A DNA stretch of 64,000 bases from Euwallacea fornicatus (lineage: Eukaryota > Arthropoda > Insecta > Coleoptera > Curculionidae), in the NCBI RefSeq assembly GCF_040115645.1, contig NW_027096040.1, positions 434,001-498,000 on the forward strand, in the 5' to 3' direction. Under the pieces are notes generated by a model. It had not been told where the DNA came from and did not search any database. It was given only the letters and a program-made list of their open reading frames with translations. Of the stretch, positions 39,844 to 53,224 are shown in pieces. The number at the start of each line of letters is the position of its first letter. Positions within the stretch are counted from its first letter, which is position 1. Position numbers and translations under genes: made by a program.

Positions 39844-42800
39844 ATGCTCAAACACACATATTTTGTGATTTTTCAAATTTTGAACCTTAATAACTTCGGC
39901 AAAGAATATTTAAATTTCGTCAAAAATGTCTCAAATGAATCAGATCGACCTGCTCATTAGTACGACTCGTACGGTTTGGTTGTATTTTTCTGAGTTTTGC
40001 AGATAATGAGTAAATAATGTGCTCAAACACACATATTTTGTGACTTTTCAAACTTTGAACCTTAATAACTTCGGCACAGAATATTCAAATTTCGTCAACA
40101 ATGACTCAAATGAATCAGATCGACCTGCTCATTACTTTGACTCATATACGGTTTGGTTGTATTTTTCTGAGTTTTGCAGATAATGAGTAAATAATGTGGT
40201 CAAACACACATATTTTGTGACTTTTCAAACTTTGATCCTTAATAACTTCGGCACAGAATATTCAAATTTCGTCAACAATGACTCAAATGAATCAGATCGA
40301 CCTGCTCATTAGTACGACTCATACGGTTTGGTTGCATTTTTCAGAGTTTTGCAGATAATGAGTAAATAATGTGCTCAAACACACATATTTTGTGACTTTT
40401 CAAACTTTGAACCTTAATAACTTCGGCACAGAATATTCAAATTTCGTCAACAATGACTCAAATGAATCAGATAGACCTGCTCATTACATTGACTCATATA
40501 CGGTTTGGTTGTATTTTTCTGAGTTTTCCAGATAATGAGTAATTAATGTGCTCAAACACACATATTTTGTGATTTTTCAAATTTTGAACCTTAATAACTT
40601 CGGCAAAGAATATTCAAATTTCGTCAAAAATGACTCAAATGAATCAGATCGATCTGCTCCTTAATTTGACTCATACGATTTGGTTGTATTTTTCTGAGTT
40701 TTCGAGATAATGAGTGATTATTTGCTCAAACACACAAATTTTGTACTTTTCCAAACTTTGAACCTTAATAACTTCGGCACAGAATATTCAAATTTTGTCA
40801 ACAAATGACTCAAATGAATCAGATCGATCTGCTCTTTAATTTGACTCATACGATTTGGTTGTATTTTTCTGAGTTTTCCAGATAATGAGTAATTAATGTG
40901 CTCAAACACACATATTTTGTGACTTTTCAAACTTTGAACCTTAATAACTTCGGCAAAGAATATTCAAATTTCGTCAAGAATGACACAAATGAATCAGATC
41001 GACCTGCTGCTTAATTTGACTCATACGATTTCGTTGTATTTTTCTGAGTTTTCCAGATAATGAGTAATTAATGTGCTCAAACACACATATTTTGTGACTT
41101 TTCAAACTTTGAACCTTAATAACTTCGGCAAAGAATATTCAAATTTCGTCAAGAATGACACAAATGAATCAGATCGACCTGCTGCTTAATTTGACTCATA
41201 CGATTTCGTTGTATTTTTCTGAGTTTTCCAGATAATGAGTAATTAATGTGCTCAAACACACATATTTTGTGACTTTTCAAACTTTGAACCTTAATAACTT
41301 CGGCACAGAATATTCAAATTTCGTCAACAATGACTCAAATGAATCAGATAGACCTGCTCATTACATTGACTCATATACGGTTTGGTTGTATTTTTCTGAG
41401 TTTTCCAGATAATGAGTAATTAATGTGCTCAAACACACATATTTTGTGATTTTTCAAATTTTGAACCTTAATAACTTCGGCACAGAATATTCAAATTTCG
41501 TCAACAATGACTCAAATGAATCAGATAGACCTGCTCATTACATTGACTCATATACGGTTTGGTTGTATTTTTCTGAGTTTTCCAGGTAATGAGTGATTAT
41601 GTGCTCAAACACACATATTTTGTGATTTTTCAAATTTTGAACCTTAATAACTTCGGCAAAGAATATTCAAATTTCGTCAACAATGACTCAAATGAATCAG
41701 ATCGACCTGCTCATTACTTGGTCTCATATAGGGTTTGGTTGTATTTTTCTGAGTTTTCCAGATAATGAGTAATTAATGTGCTCAAACACACATATTTTGT
41801 GATTTTTCAAATTTTGAACCTTAATAACTTCGGCAAAGAATATTCAAATTTCGTCAACAATGACTCAAATGAATCAGATCGACCTGCTCATTACTTGGTC
41901 TCATATACGGTTTGGTTGTATTTTTCTGAGTTTTCCAGATAATGAGTGATTATGTGCTCAAACACACATATTTTGTGATTTTTCAAACTTTGAACCTTAA
42001 TAACTTCGGCACAGAATATTCAAATTTCGTCAACAATGACTCAAATGAATCAGATCGACCTGCTGCTTAATTTGACTCATACGATTTCGTTGTATTTTTC
42101 TGAGTTTTCCAGATAATGAGTAATTAATGTGCTCAAACACACATATTTTGTGACTTTTCAAACTTTGAACCTTAATAACTTCGGCAAAGAATATTCAAAT
42201 TTCGTCAAGAATGACACAAATGAATCAGATCGACCTGCTGCTTAATTTGACTCATACGATTTCGTTGTATTTTTCTGAGTTTTCCAGATAATGAGTAATT
42301 AATGTGCTCAAACACACATATTTTGTGACTTTTCAAACTTTGAACCTTAATAACTTCGGCACAGAATATTCAAATTTCGTCAACAATGACTCAAATTAAT
42401 CAGATAGACCAGCTCATTACATTGACTCATATACGGTTTGGTTGTATTTTTCTGAGTTTTCCAGATAATGAGTAATTAATGTGCTCAAACACACATATTT
42501 TGTGACTTTTCAAACTTTGAACCTTAATAACTTCGGCACAGAATATTCAAATTTCGTCAACAATGACTCAAATGAATCAGATCGACCCGCTCATTACTTT
42601 GACTCATATACGGTTTGGTTGTATTTTTCTGAGTTTTCCAGATAATGAGTAATTAATGTGCTCAAACTCACATATTTTGTGACTTTACAAACTTTGAACC
42701 TTATTAATTTCGGCACAGAATATTCAAATTTCGTCAACAATGACTCAAATGAATCAGATCGACCTGCTCATTACTTTTACTCATATACGGTTTGGTTGTA

Positions 42801-43569
42801 TTTTTCTGAGTTTTCCAGATAATGAGTAATTAATGTGCTCAAACTCACATATTTTGTGACTTTTCAAACTTTGAACCTTAATAATTTCGGCACAGAATAT
42901 TCAAATTTCGTCAACAATGACTCAAATGAATCAGATCGACCTGCTCATTAGAACGACTCATACGGTTTGGTTGCATTTTTCTGAGTTTTGCAGATAATGA
43001 GTAAATAATGTGCTCAAACACACATATTTTGTGACTTTTCAAACTTTGAACCTTAATAACTTCGGCACAGAATATTCAAATTTCGTCAACAATGACTCAA
43101 ATGAATCAGATAGACCTGCTCATTACATTGACTCATATACGGTTTGGTTGTATTTTTCTGAGTTTTCCAGATAATGAGTAATTAATGTGCTCAAACACAC
43201 ATATTTTGTGATTTTTCAAATTTTGAACCTTAATAACTTCGGCAAAGAATATTCAAATTTCGTCAACAATGACTCAAATGAATCAGATCGACCTGCTCAT
43301 TACTTGGTCTCATATAGGGTTTGGTTGTATTTTTCTGAGTTTTCCAGATAATGAGTAATTAATGTGCTCAAACACACATATTTTGTGATTTTTCAAATTT
43401 TGAACCTTAATAACTTCGGCAAAGAATATTCAAATTTCGTCAACAATGACTCAAATGAATCAGATCGACCTGCTCATTACTTGGTCTCATATACGGTTTG
43501 GTTGTATTTTTCTGAGTTTTCCAGATAATGAGTGATTATGTGCTCAAACACACATATTTTGTGATTTTT

Positions 43570-43713
43570 CAAACTTTGAACCTTAATAACTGCGGCACAG
43601 ATTATTCAAATTTCGTCAATAATGACTCAAATGAATCAGATCGACCTGCTCCTTAATTTGACTCATACGTTTTGGTTGTATTTTTCTGAGTTTTCCAGAT
43701 AATGAGTAATTAA
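43570..43713 (+). repeat. Ectopic left-type monomer segment inside right-family array
   Basis: From CAAACTTTGAACC at 43570 to GAGTAATTAAT near 43713 the sequence equals 2509-2652 (and the duplicate at about 2861-3004) with no difference that I could see over about 144 bp. It includes the rare pair CACAGATTATTC and GTCAATAATGAC, and CATACGTTTTGG. On the left it joins a right-family GATTTTTC centre, and on the right it continues into a right-family TAATTTGCTC head with the GCGAATTTTC centre. The parallel blocks at 34.4 and 38.3 kb lack it. Gene conversion or exchange inside a monomer is the simplest reading. Confidence 0.8.
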
Positions 43714-46499
43714 TTTGCTCAAACACACATATTTTGCGAATTTTCAAACTTTGAACCTTAATAACTTCGGCAAAGAATATTCAAATTTCGTCAACAATGA
43801 CTCAAATGAATCAGATCGACCTGCTCATTACTTGGTCTCATATAGGGTTTGGTTGTATTTTTCTGAGTTTTCCAGATAATGAGTAATTAATGTGCTCAAA
43901 CACACATATTTTGTGATTTTTCAAATTTTGAACCTTAATAACTTCGGCAAAGAATATTCAAATTTCGTCAACAATGACTCAAATGAATCAGATCGACCTG
44001 CTCATTACTTGGTCTCATATAGGGTTTGGTTGTATTTTTCTGAGTTTTCCAGATAATGAGTAATTAATGTGCTCAAACACACATATTTTGTGATTTTTCA
44101 AATTTTGAACCTTAATAACTTCGGCAAAGGATATTCAAATTTCGTCAACAATGACTCAAATGAATCAGATCGACCTGCTCATTACTTGGTCTCATATACG
44201 GTTTGGTTGTATTTTTCTGAGTTTTCCAGATAATGAGTAATTAATTTGCTCAAACACACATATTTTGTGATTTTTCAAACTTTGAACCTTAATAACTTCG
44301 GCACAGAATATTCAAATTTCGTCAACAATGACTCAAATGAATCAGATCGACCTGCTGCTTAATTTGACTCATACGATTTCGTTGTATTTTTCTGAGTTTT
44401 CCAGATAATGAGTAATTAATGTGCTCAAACACACATATTTTGTGACTTTTCAAACTTTGAACCTTAATAACTTCGGCAAAGAATATTCAAATTTCGTCAA
44501 GAATGACACAAATGAATCAGATCGACCTGCTGCTTAATTTGACTCATACGATTTCGTTGTATTTTTCTGAGTTTTCCAGATAATGAGTAATTAATGTGCT
44601 CAAACACACATATTTTGTGACTTTTCAAACTTTGAACCTTAATAACTTCGGCACAGAATATTCAAATTTCGTCAACAATGACTCAAATTAATCAGATAGA
44701 CCTGCTCATTACATTGACTCATATACGGTTTGGTTGTATTTTTCTGAGTTTTCCAGATAATGAGTAATTAATGTGCTCAAACACACATATTTTGTGACTT
44801 TTCAAACTTTGAACCTTAATAACTTCGGCACAGAATATTCAAATTTCGTCAACAATGACTCAAATGAATCAGATCGACCCGCTCATTACTTTGACTCATA
44901 TACGGTTTGGTTGTATTTTTCTGAGTTTTCCAGATAATGAGTAATTAATGTGCTCAAACTCACATATTTTGTGACTTTTCAAACTTTGAACCTTAATAAT
45001 TTCGGCACAGAATATTCAAATTTCGTCAACAATGACTCAAATGAATCAGATCGACCTGCTCATTAGAACGACTCATACGGTTTGGTTGCATTTTTCTGAG
45101 TTTTGCAGATAATGAGTAAATAATGTGCTCAAACACACATATTTTGTGACTTTTCAAACTTTGAACCTTAATAACTTCGGCACAGAATATTCAAATTTCG
45201 TCAACAATGACTCAAATGAATCAGATAGACCTGCTCATTACATTGACTCATATACGGTTTGGTTGTATTTTTCTGAGTTTTCCAGATAATGAGTAATTAA
45301 TGTGCTCAAACACACATATTTTGTGATTTTTCAAATTTTGAACCTTAATAACTTCGGCAAAGAATATTCAAATTTCGTCAACAATGACTCAAATGAATCA
45401 GATCGACCTGCTCATTACTTGGTCTCATATAGGGTTTGGTTGTATTTTTCTGAGTTTTCCAGATAATGAGTAATTAATGTGCTCAAACACACATATTTTG
45501 TGATTTTTCAAATTTTGAACCTTAATAACTTCGGCAAAGAATATTCAAATTTCGTCAACAATGACTCAAATGAATCAGATCGACCTGCTCATTACTTGGT
45601 CTCATATAGGGTTTGGTTGTATTTTTCTGAGTTTTCCAGATAATGAGTAATTAATGTGCTCAAACACACATATTTTGTGATTTTTCAAATTTTGAACCTT
45701 AATAACTTCGGCAAAGAATATTCAAATTTCGTCAACAATGACTCAAATGAATCAGATCGACCTGCTCATTACTTGGTCTCATATACGGTTTGGTTGTATT
45801 TTTCTGAGTTTTCCAGATAATGAGTGATTATGTGCTCAAACACACATATTTTGTGATTTTTCAAACTTTGAACCTTAATAACTTCGGCACAGAATATTCA
45901 AATTTCGTCAACAATGACTCAAATGAATCAGATCGACCTGCTGCTTAATTTGACTCATACGATTTCGTTGTATTTTTCTGAGTTTTCCAGATAATGAGTA
46001 ATTAATGTGCTCAAACACACATATTTTGTGACTTTTCAAACTTTGAACCTTAATAACTTCGGCAAAGAATATTCAAATTTCGTCAAGAATGACACAAATG
46101 AATCAGATCGACCTGCTGCTTAATTTGACTCATACGATTTCGTTGTATTTTTCTGAGTTTTCCAGATAATGAGTAATTAATGTGCTCAAACACACATATT
46201 TTGTGACTTTTCAAACTTTGAACCTTAATAACTTCGGCACAGAATATTCAAATTTCGTCAACAATGACTCAAATGAATCAGATAGACCTGCTCATTACAT
46301 TGACTCATATACGGTTTGGTTGTATTTTTCTGAGTTTTCCAGATAATGAGTAATTAATGTGCTCAAACACACATATTTTGTGATTTTTCAAACTTTGAAC
46401 CTTAATAACTTCGGCACAGAATATTCAAATTTCGTCAACAATGACTCAAATGAATCAGATCGACCCGCTCATTACTTTGACTCATATACGGTTTGGTTG

Positions 46500-49400
46500 T
46501 ATTTTTCTGAGTTTTCCAGATAATGAGTAATTAATGTGCTCAAACTCACATATTTTGTGACTTTACAAACTTTGAACCTTATTAATTTCGGCACAGAATA
46601 TTCAAATTTCGTCAACAATGACTCAAATGAATCAGATCGACCTGCTCATTACTTTTACTCATATACGGTTTGGTTGTATTTTTCTGAGTTTTCCAGATAA
46701 TGAGTAATTAATGTGCTCAAACTCACATATTTTGTGACTTTTCAAACTTTGAACCTTAATAACTTCGGCACAGAATATTCAAATTTCGTCAACAATGACT
46801 CAAATGAATCAGATCGACCTGCTCATTAGAACGACTCATACGGTTTGGTTGCATTTTTCTGAGTTTTGCAGATAATGAGTAAATAATGTGCTCAAACACA
46901 CATATTTTGTGACTTTTCAAACTTTGAACCTTAATAACTTCGGCACAGAATATTCAAATTTCGTCAACAATGACTCAAATGAATCAGATAGACCTGCTCA
47001 TTACATTGACTCATATACGGTTTGGTTGTATTTTTCTGAGTTTTCCAGATAATGAGTAATTAATGTGCTCAAACACACATATTTTGTGATTTTTCAAATT
47101 TTGAACCTTAATAACTTCGGCACAGAATATTCAAATTTCGTCAACAATGACTCAAATGAATCAGATAGACCTGCTCATTACATTGACTCATATACGGTTT
47201 GGTTGTATTTTTCTGAGTTTTCCAGATAATGAGTAATTAATGTGCTCAAACACACATATTTTGTGACTTTTCAAACTTTGAACCTTAATAACTTCGGCAC
47301 AGAATATTCAAATTTCGTCAACAATGACTCAAATGAATCAGATAGACCTGCTCATTACATTGACTCATATACGGTTTGGTTGTATTTTTCTGAGTTTTCC
47401 AGATAATGAGTAATTAATTTGCTCAAACACACATATTTTGCGAATTTTCAAACTTTGAACCTTAATAACTTCGGCAAAGAATATTCAAATTTCGTCAACA
47501 ATGACTCAAATGAATCAGATCGACCTGCTCATTACTTGGTCTCATATAGGGTTTGGTTGTATTTTTCTGAGTTTTCCAGATAATGAGTAATTAATGTGCT
47601 CAAACACACATATTTTGTGATTTTTCAAATTTTGAACCTTAATAACTTCGGCAAAGAATATTCAAATTTCGTCAACAATGACTCAAATGAATCAGATCGA
47701 CCTGCTCATTACTTGGTCTCATATAGGGTTTGGTTGTATTTTTCTGAGTTTTCCAGATAATGAGTAATTAATGTGCTCAAACACACATATTTTGTGACTT
47801 TTCAAACTTTGAACCTTAATAACTTCGGCAAAGAATATTCAAATTTCGTCAAGAATGACACAAATGAATCAGATCGACCTGCTGCTTAATTTGACTCATA
47901 CGATTTCGTTGTATTTTTCTGAGTTTTCCAGATAATGAGTAATTAATGTGCTCAAACACACATATTTTGTGACTTTTCAAACTTTGAACCTTAATAACTT
48001 CGGCACAGAATATTCAAATTTCGTCAACAATGACTCAAATGAATCAGATAGACCTGCTCATTACATTGACTCATATACGGTTTGGTTGTATTTTTCTGAG
48101 TTTTCCAGATAATGAGTAATTAATGTGCTCAAACACACATATTTTGTGATTTTTCAAACTTTGAACCTTAATAACTTCGGCACAGAATATTCAAATTTCG
48201 TCAACAATGACTCAAATGAATCAGATCGACCCGCTCATTACTTTGACTCATATACGGTTTGGTTGTATTTTTCTGAGTTTTCCAGATAATGAGTAATTAA
48301 TGTGCTCAAACTCACATATTTTGTGACTTTACAAACTTTGAACCTTATTAATTTCGGCACAGAATATTCAAATTTCGTCAACAATGACTCAAATGAATCA
48401 GATCGACCTGCTCATTACTTTTACTCATATACGGTTTGGTTGTATTTTTCTGAGTTTTCCAGATAATGAGTAATTAATGTGCTCAAACTCACATATTTTG
48501 TGACTTTTCAAACTTTGAACCTTAATAACTTCGGCACAGAATATTCAAATTTCGTCAACAATGACTCAAATGAATCAGATCGACCTGCTCATTAGAACGA
48601 CTCATACGGTTTGGTTGCATTTTTCTGAGTTTTGCAGATAATGAGTAAATAATGTGCTCAAACACACATATTTTGTGACTTTTCAAACTTTGAACCTTAA
48701 TAACTTCGGCACAGAATATTCAAATTTCGTCAACAATGACTCAAATGAATCAGATAGACCTGCTCATTACATTGACTCATATACGGTTTGGTTGTATTTT
48801 TCTGAGTTTTCCAGATAATGAGTAATTAATGTGCTCAAACACACATATTTTGTGACTTTTCAAACTTTGAACCTTAATAACTTCGGCAAAGAATATTCAA
48901 ATTTCGTCAAGAATGACACAAATGAATCAGTTCGACCTGCTGCTTAATTTGACTCATACGATTTCGTTGTATTTTTCTGAGTTTTCCAGATAATGAGTAA
49001 TTAATGTGCTCAAACACACATATTTTGTGACTTTTCAAACTTTGAACCTTAATAACTTCGGCACAGAATATTCAAATTTCGTCACCAATGACTCAAATGA
49101 ATCAGATAGACCTGCTCATTACATTGACTCATATACGGTTTGGTTGTATTTTTCTGAGTTTTCCAGGTAATGAGTGATTATGTGCTCAAACACACATATT
49201 TTGTGATTTTTCAAACTTTGAACCTTAATAACTTCGGCACAGAATATTCAAATTTCGTCAACAATGACTCAAATGAATCAGATAGACCTGCTCATTACAT
49301 TGACTCATATACGGTTTGGTTGTATTTTTCTGAGTTTTCCAGGTAATGAGTGATTATGTGCTCAAACACACATATTTTGTGATTTTTCAAACTTTGAACC

Positions 49401-52400
49401 TTAATAACTTCGGCACAGAATATTCAAATTTCGTCAACAATGACTCAAATGAATCAGATAGACCTGCTCATTACATTGACTCATATACGGTTTGGTTGTA
49501 TTTTTCTGAGTTTTCCAGATAATGAGTAATTAATTTGCTCAAACACACATATTTTGCGAATTTTCAAACTTTGAACCTTAATAACTTCGGCAAAGAATAT
49601 TCAAATTTCGTCAACAATGACTCAAATGAATCAGATCGACCTGCTCATTACTTGGTCTCATATAGGGTTTGGTTGTATTTTTCTGAGTTTTCCAGATAAT
49701 GAGTAATTAATGTGCTCAAACACACATATTTTGTGATTTTTCAAATTTTGAACCTTAATAACTTCGGCAAAGAATATTCAAATTTCGTCAACAATGACTC
49801 AAATGAATCAGATCGACCTGCTCATTACTTGGTCTCATATAGGGTTTGGTTGTATTTTTCTGAGTTTTCCAGATAATGAGTAATTAATGTGCTCAAACAC
49901 ACATATTTTGTGATTTTTCAAATTTTGAACCTTAATAACTTCGGCAAAGAATATTCAAATTTCGTCAACAATGACTCAAATGAATCAGATCGACCTGCTC
50001 ATTACTTGGTCTCATATAGGGTTTGGTTGTATTTTTCTGAGTTTTCCAGATAATGAGTAATTAATGTGCTCAAACACACATATTTTGTGACTTTTCAAAC
50101 TTTGAACCTTAATAACTTCGGCAAAGAATATTCAAATTTCGTCAACAATGACTCAAATGAATCAGATCGACCTGCTCATTACTTGGTCTCATATAGGGTT
50201 TGGTTGTATTTTTCTGAGTTTTCCAGATAATGAGTAATTAATGTGCTCAAACACACATATTTTGTGACTTTTCAAACTTTGAACCTTAATAACTTCGGCA
50301 CAGAATATTCAAATTTCGTCAACAATGACTCAAATGAATCAGATAGACCTGCTCATTACATTGACTCATATACGGTTTGGTTGTATTTTTCTGAGTTTTC
50401 CAGATAATGAGTAATTAATGTGCTCAAACACACATATTTTGTGATTTTTCAAACTTTGAACCTTAATAACTTCGGCACAGAATATTCAAATTTCGTCAAC
50501 AATGACTCAAATGAATCAGATCGACCCGCTCATTACTTTGACTCATATACGGTTTGGTTGTATTTTTCTGAGTTTTCCAGATAATGAGTAATTAATGTGC
50601 TCAAACTCACATATTTTGTGACTTTACAAACTTTGAACCTTATTAATTTCGGCACAGAATATTCAAATTTCGTCAACAATGACTCAAATGAATCAGATCG
50701 ACCTGCTCATTACTTTTACTCATATACGGTTTGGTTGTATTTTTCTGAGTTTTCCAGATAATGAGTAATTAATGTGCTCAAACTCACATATTTTGTGACT
50801 TTTCAAACTTTGAACCTTAATAACTTCGGCACAGAATATTCAAATTTCGTCAACAATGACTCAAATGAATCAGATAGACCTGCTCATTACATTGACTCAT
50901 ATACGGTTTGGTTGTATTTTTCTGAGTTTTCCAGGTAATGAGTGATTATGTGCTCAAACACACATATTTTGTGATTTTTCAAACTTTGAACCTTAATAAC
51001 TTCGGCACAGAATATTCAAATTTCGTCAACAATGACTCAAATGAATCAGATAGACCTGCTCATTACATTGACTCATATACGGTTTGGTTGTATTTTTCTG
51101 AGTTTTCCAGATAATGAGTAATTAATTTGCTCAAACACACATATTTTGCGAATTTTCAAACTTTGAACCTTAATAACTTCGGCAAAGAATATTCAAATTT
51201 CGTCAACAATGACTCAAATGAATCAGATCGACCTGCTCATTACTTGGTCTCATATAGGGTTTGGTTGTATTTTTCTGAGTTTTCCAGATAATGAGTAATT
51301 AATGTGCTCAAACACACATATTTTGTGATTTTTCAAATTTTGAACCTTAATAACTTCGGCAAAGAATATTCAAATTTCGTCAACAATGACTCAAATGAAT
51401 CAGATCGACCTGCTCATTACTTGGTCTCATATAGGGTTTGGTTGTATTTTTCTGAGTTTTCCAGATAATGAGTAATTAATGTGCTCAAACACACATATTT
51501 TGTGACTTTTCAAACTTTGAACCTTAATAACTTCGGCAAAGAATATTCAAATTTCGTCAAGAATGACACAAATGAATCAGATCGACCTGCTGCTTAATTT
51601 GACTCATACGATTTCGTTGTATTTTTCTGAGTTTTCCAGATAATGAGTAATTAATGTGCTCAAACACACATATTTTGTGACTTTTCAAACTTTGAACCTT
51701 AATAACTTCGGCACAGAATATTCAAATTTCGTCACCAATGACTCAAATGAATCAGATAGACCTGCTCATTACATTGACTCATATACGGTTTGGTTGTATT
51801 TTTCTGAGTTTTCCAGGTAATGAGTGATTATGTGCTCAAACACACATATTTTGTGATTTTTCAAACTTTGAACCTTAATAACTTCGGCACAGAATATTCA
51901 AATTTCGTCAACAATGACTCAAATGAATCAGATAGACCTGCTCATTACATTGACTCATATACGGTTTGGTTGTATTTTTCTGAGTTTTCCAGATAATGAG
52001 TAATTAATTTGCTCAAACACACATATTTTGCGAATTTTCAAACTTTGAACCTTAATAACTTCGGCAAAGAATATTCAAATTTCGTCAACAATGACTCAAA
52101 TGAATCAGATCGACCTGCTCATTACTTGGTCTCATATAGGGTTTGGTTGTATTTTTCTGAGTTTTCCAGATAATGAGTAATTAATGTGCTCAAACACACA
52201 TATTTTGTGATTTTTCAAATTTTGAACCTTAATAACTTCGGCAAAGAATATTCAAATTTCGTCAACAATGACTCAAATGAATCAGATCGACCTGCTCATT
52301 ACTTGGTCTCATATAGGGTTTGGTTGTATTTTTCTGAGTTTTCCAGATAATGAGTAATTAATGTGCTCAAACACACATATTTTGTGACTTTTCAAACTTT

Positions 52401-53220
52401 GAACCTTAATAACTTCGGCAAAGAATATTCAAATTTCGTCAAGAATGACACAAATGAATCAGATCGACCTGCTGCTTAATTTGACTCATACGATTTCGTT
52501 GTATTTTTCTGAGTTTTCCAGATAATGAGTAATTAATGTGCTCAAACACACATATTTTGTGACTTTTCAAACTTTGAACCTTAATAACTTCGGCACAGAA
52601 TATTCAAATTTCGTCAACAATGACTCAAATGAATCAGATAGACCTGCTCATTACATTGACTCATATACGGTTTGGTTGTATTTTTCTGAGTTTTCCAGAT
52701 AATGAGTAATTAATTTGCTCAAACACACATATTTTGCGAATTTTCAAACTTTGAACCTTAATAACTTCGGCAAAGAATATTCAAATTTCGTCAACAATGA
52801 CTCAAATGAATCAGATCGACCTGCTCATTACTTGGTCTCATATAGGGTTTGGTTGTATTTTTCTGAGTTTTCCAGATAATGAGTAATTAATGTGCTCAAA
52901 CACACATATTTTGTGATTTTTCAAATTTTGAACCTTAATAACTTCGGCAAAGAATATTCAAATTTCGTCAACAATGACTCAAATGAATCAGATCGACCTG
53001 CTCATTACTTGGTCTCATATAGGGTTTGGTTGTATTTTTCTGAGTTTTCCAGATAATGAGTAATTAATGTGCTCAAACACACATATTTTGTGACTTTTCA
53101 AACTTTGAACCTTAATAACTTCGGCACAGAATATTCAAATTTCGTCAACAATGACTCAAATGAATCAGATAGACCTGCTCATTACATTGACTCATATACG
53201 GTTTGGTTGTATTTTTCTGA
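46500..53220 (+). repeat. Homogeneous right-family zone with 10-, 13- and 15-monomer spacings
   Basis: Only a few haplotypes occur here and they recur in shuffled order. TTTACAAACTTTG lies at about 46563, 48329 and 50624 (10 and 13 monomers). GTCACCAATG lies at 49081 and 51731 (15 monomers). The GCGAATTTTC centre lies at 47440, 49556, 51148, 52030 and 52736, spacings of 12, 9, 5 and 4 monomers. Two consecutive monomers carry AGGTAATGAG (49165 and 49341), a single-monomer duplication. Blocks are near-identical wherever they can be aligned. No gene is present. Confidence 0.78.
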
Positions 53221-53224
53221 GTTT

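Larger units (their letters stand above)
32440..46500 (+). repeat. Higher-order repeat zone, ~3.87-kb (22-monomer) unit with whole-monomer indels
   Basis: The AGGTAATGAG head variant lies at 33851, 37717 and 41584 (3866 and 3867 bp apart, 22 monomers). TTCGAGATAATG lies at about 32617, 36484 and 40702 (3867 and 4218 bp). TTTACAAACTTTG lies near 34600, 38643 and 42685 (4043 and 4042 bp). GTACGACTCGTACGG near 35388 and 39960 is 4572 bp apart. The differing spacings are 22, 23, 24 and 26 monomers, so three copies of one ancestral block differ by gain or loss of whole monomers. The unit includes left-type islands, which are therefore part of the repeat and were amplified with it. No gene is present. 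Confidence 0.78.
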
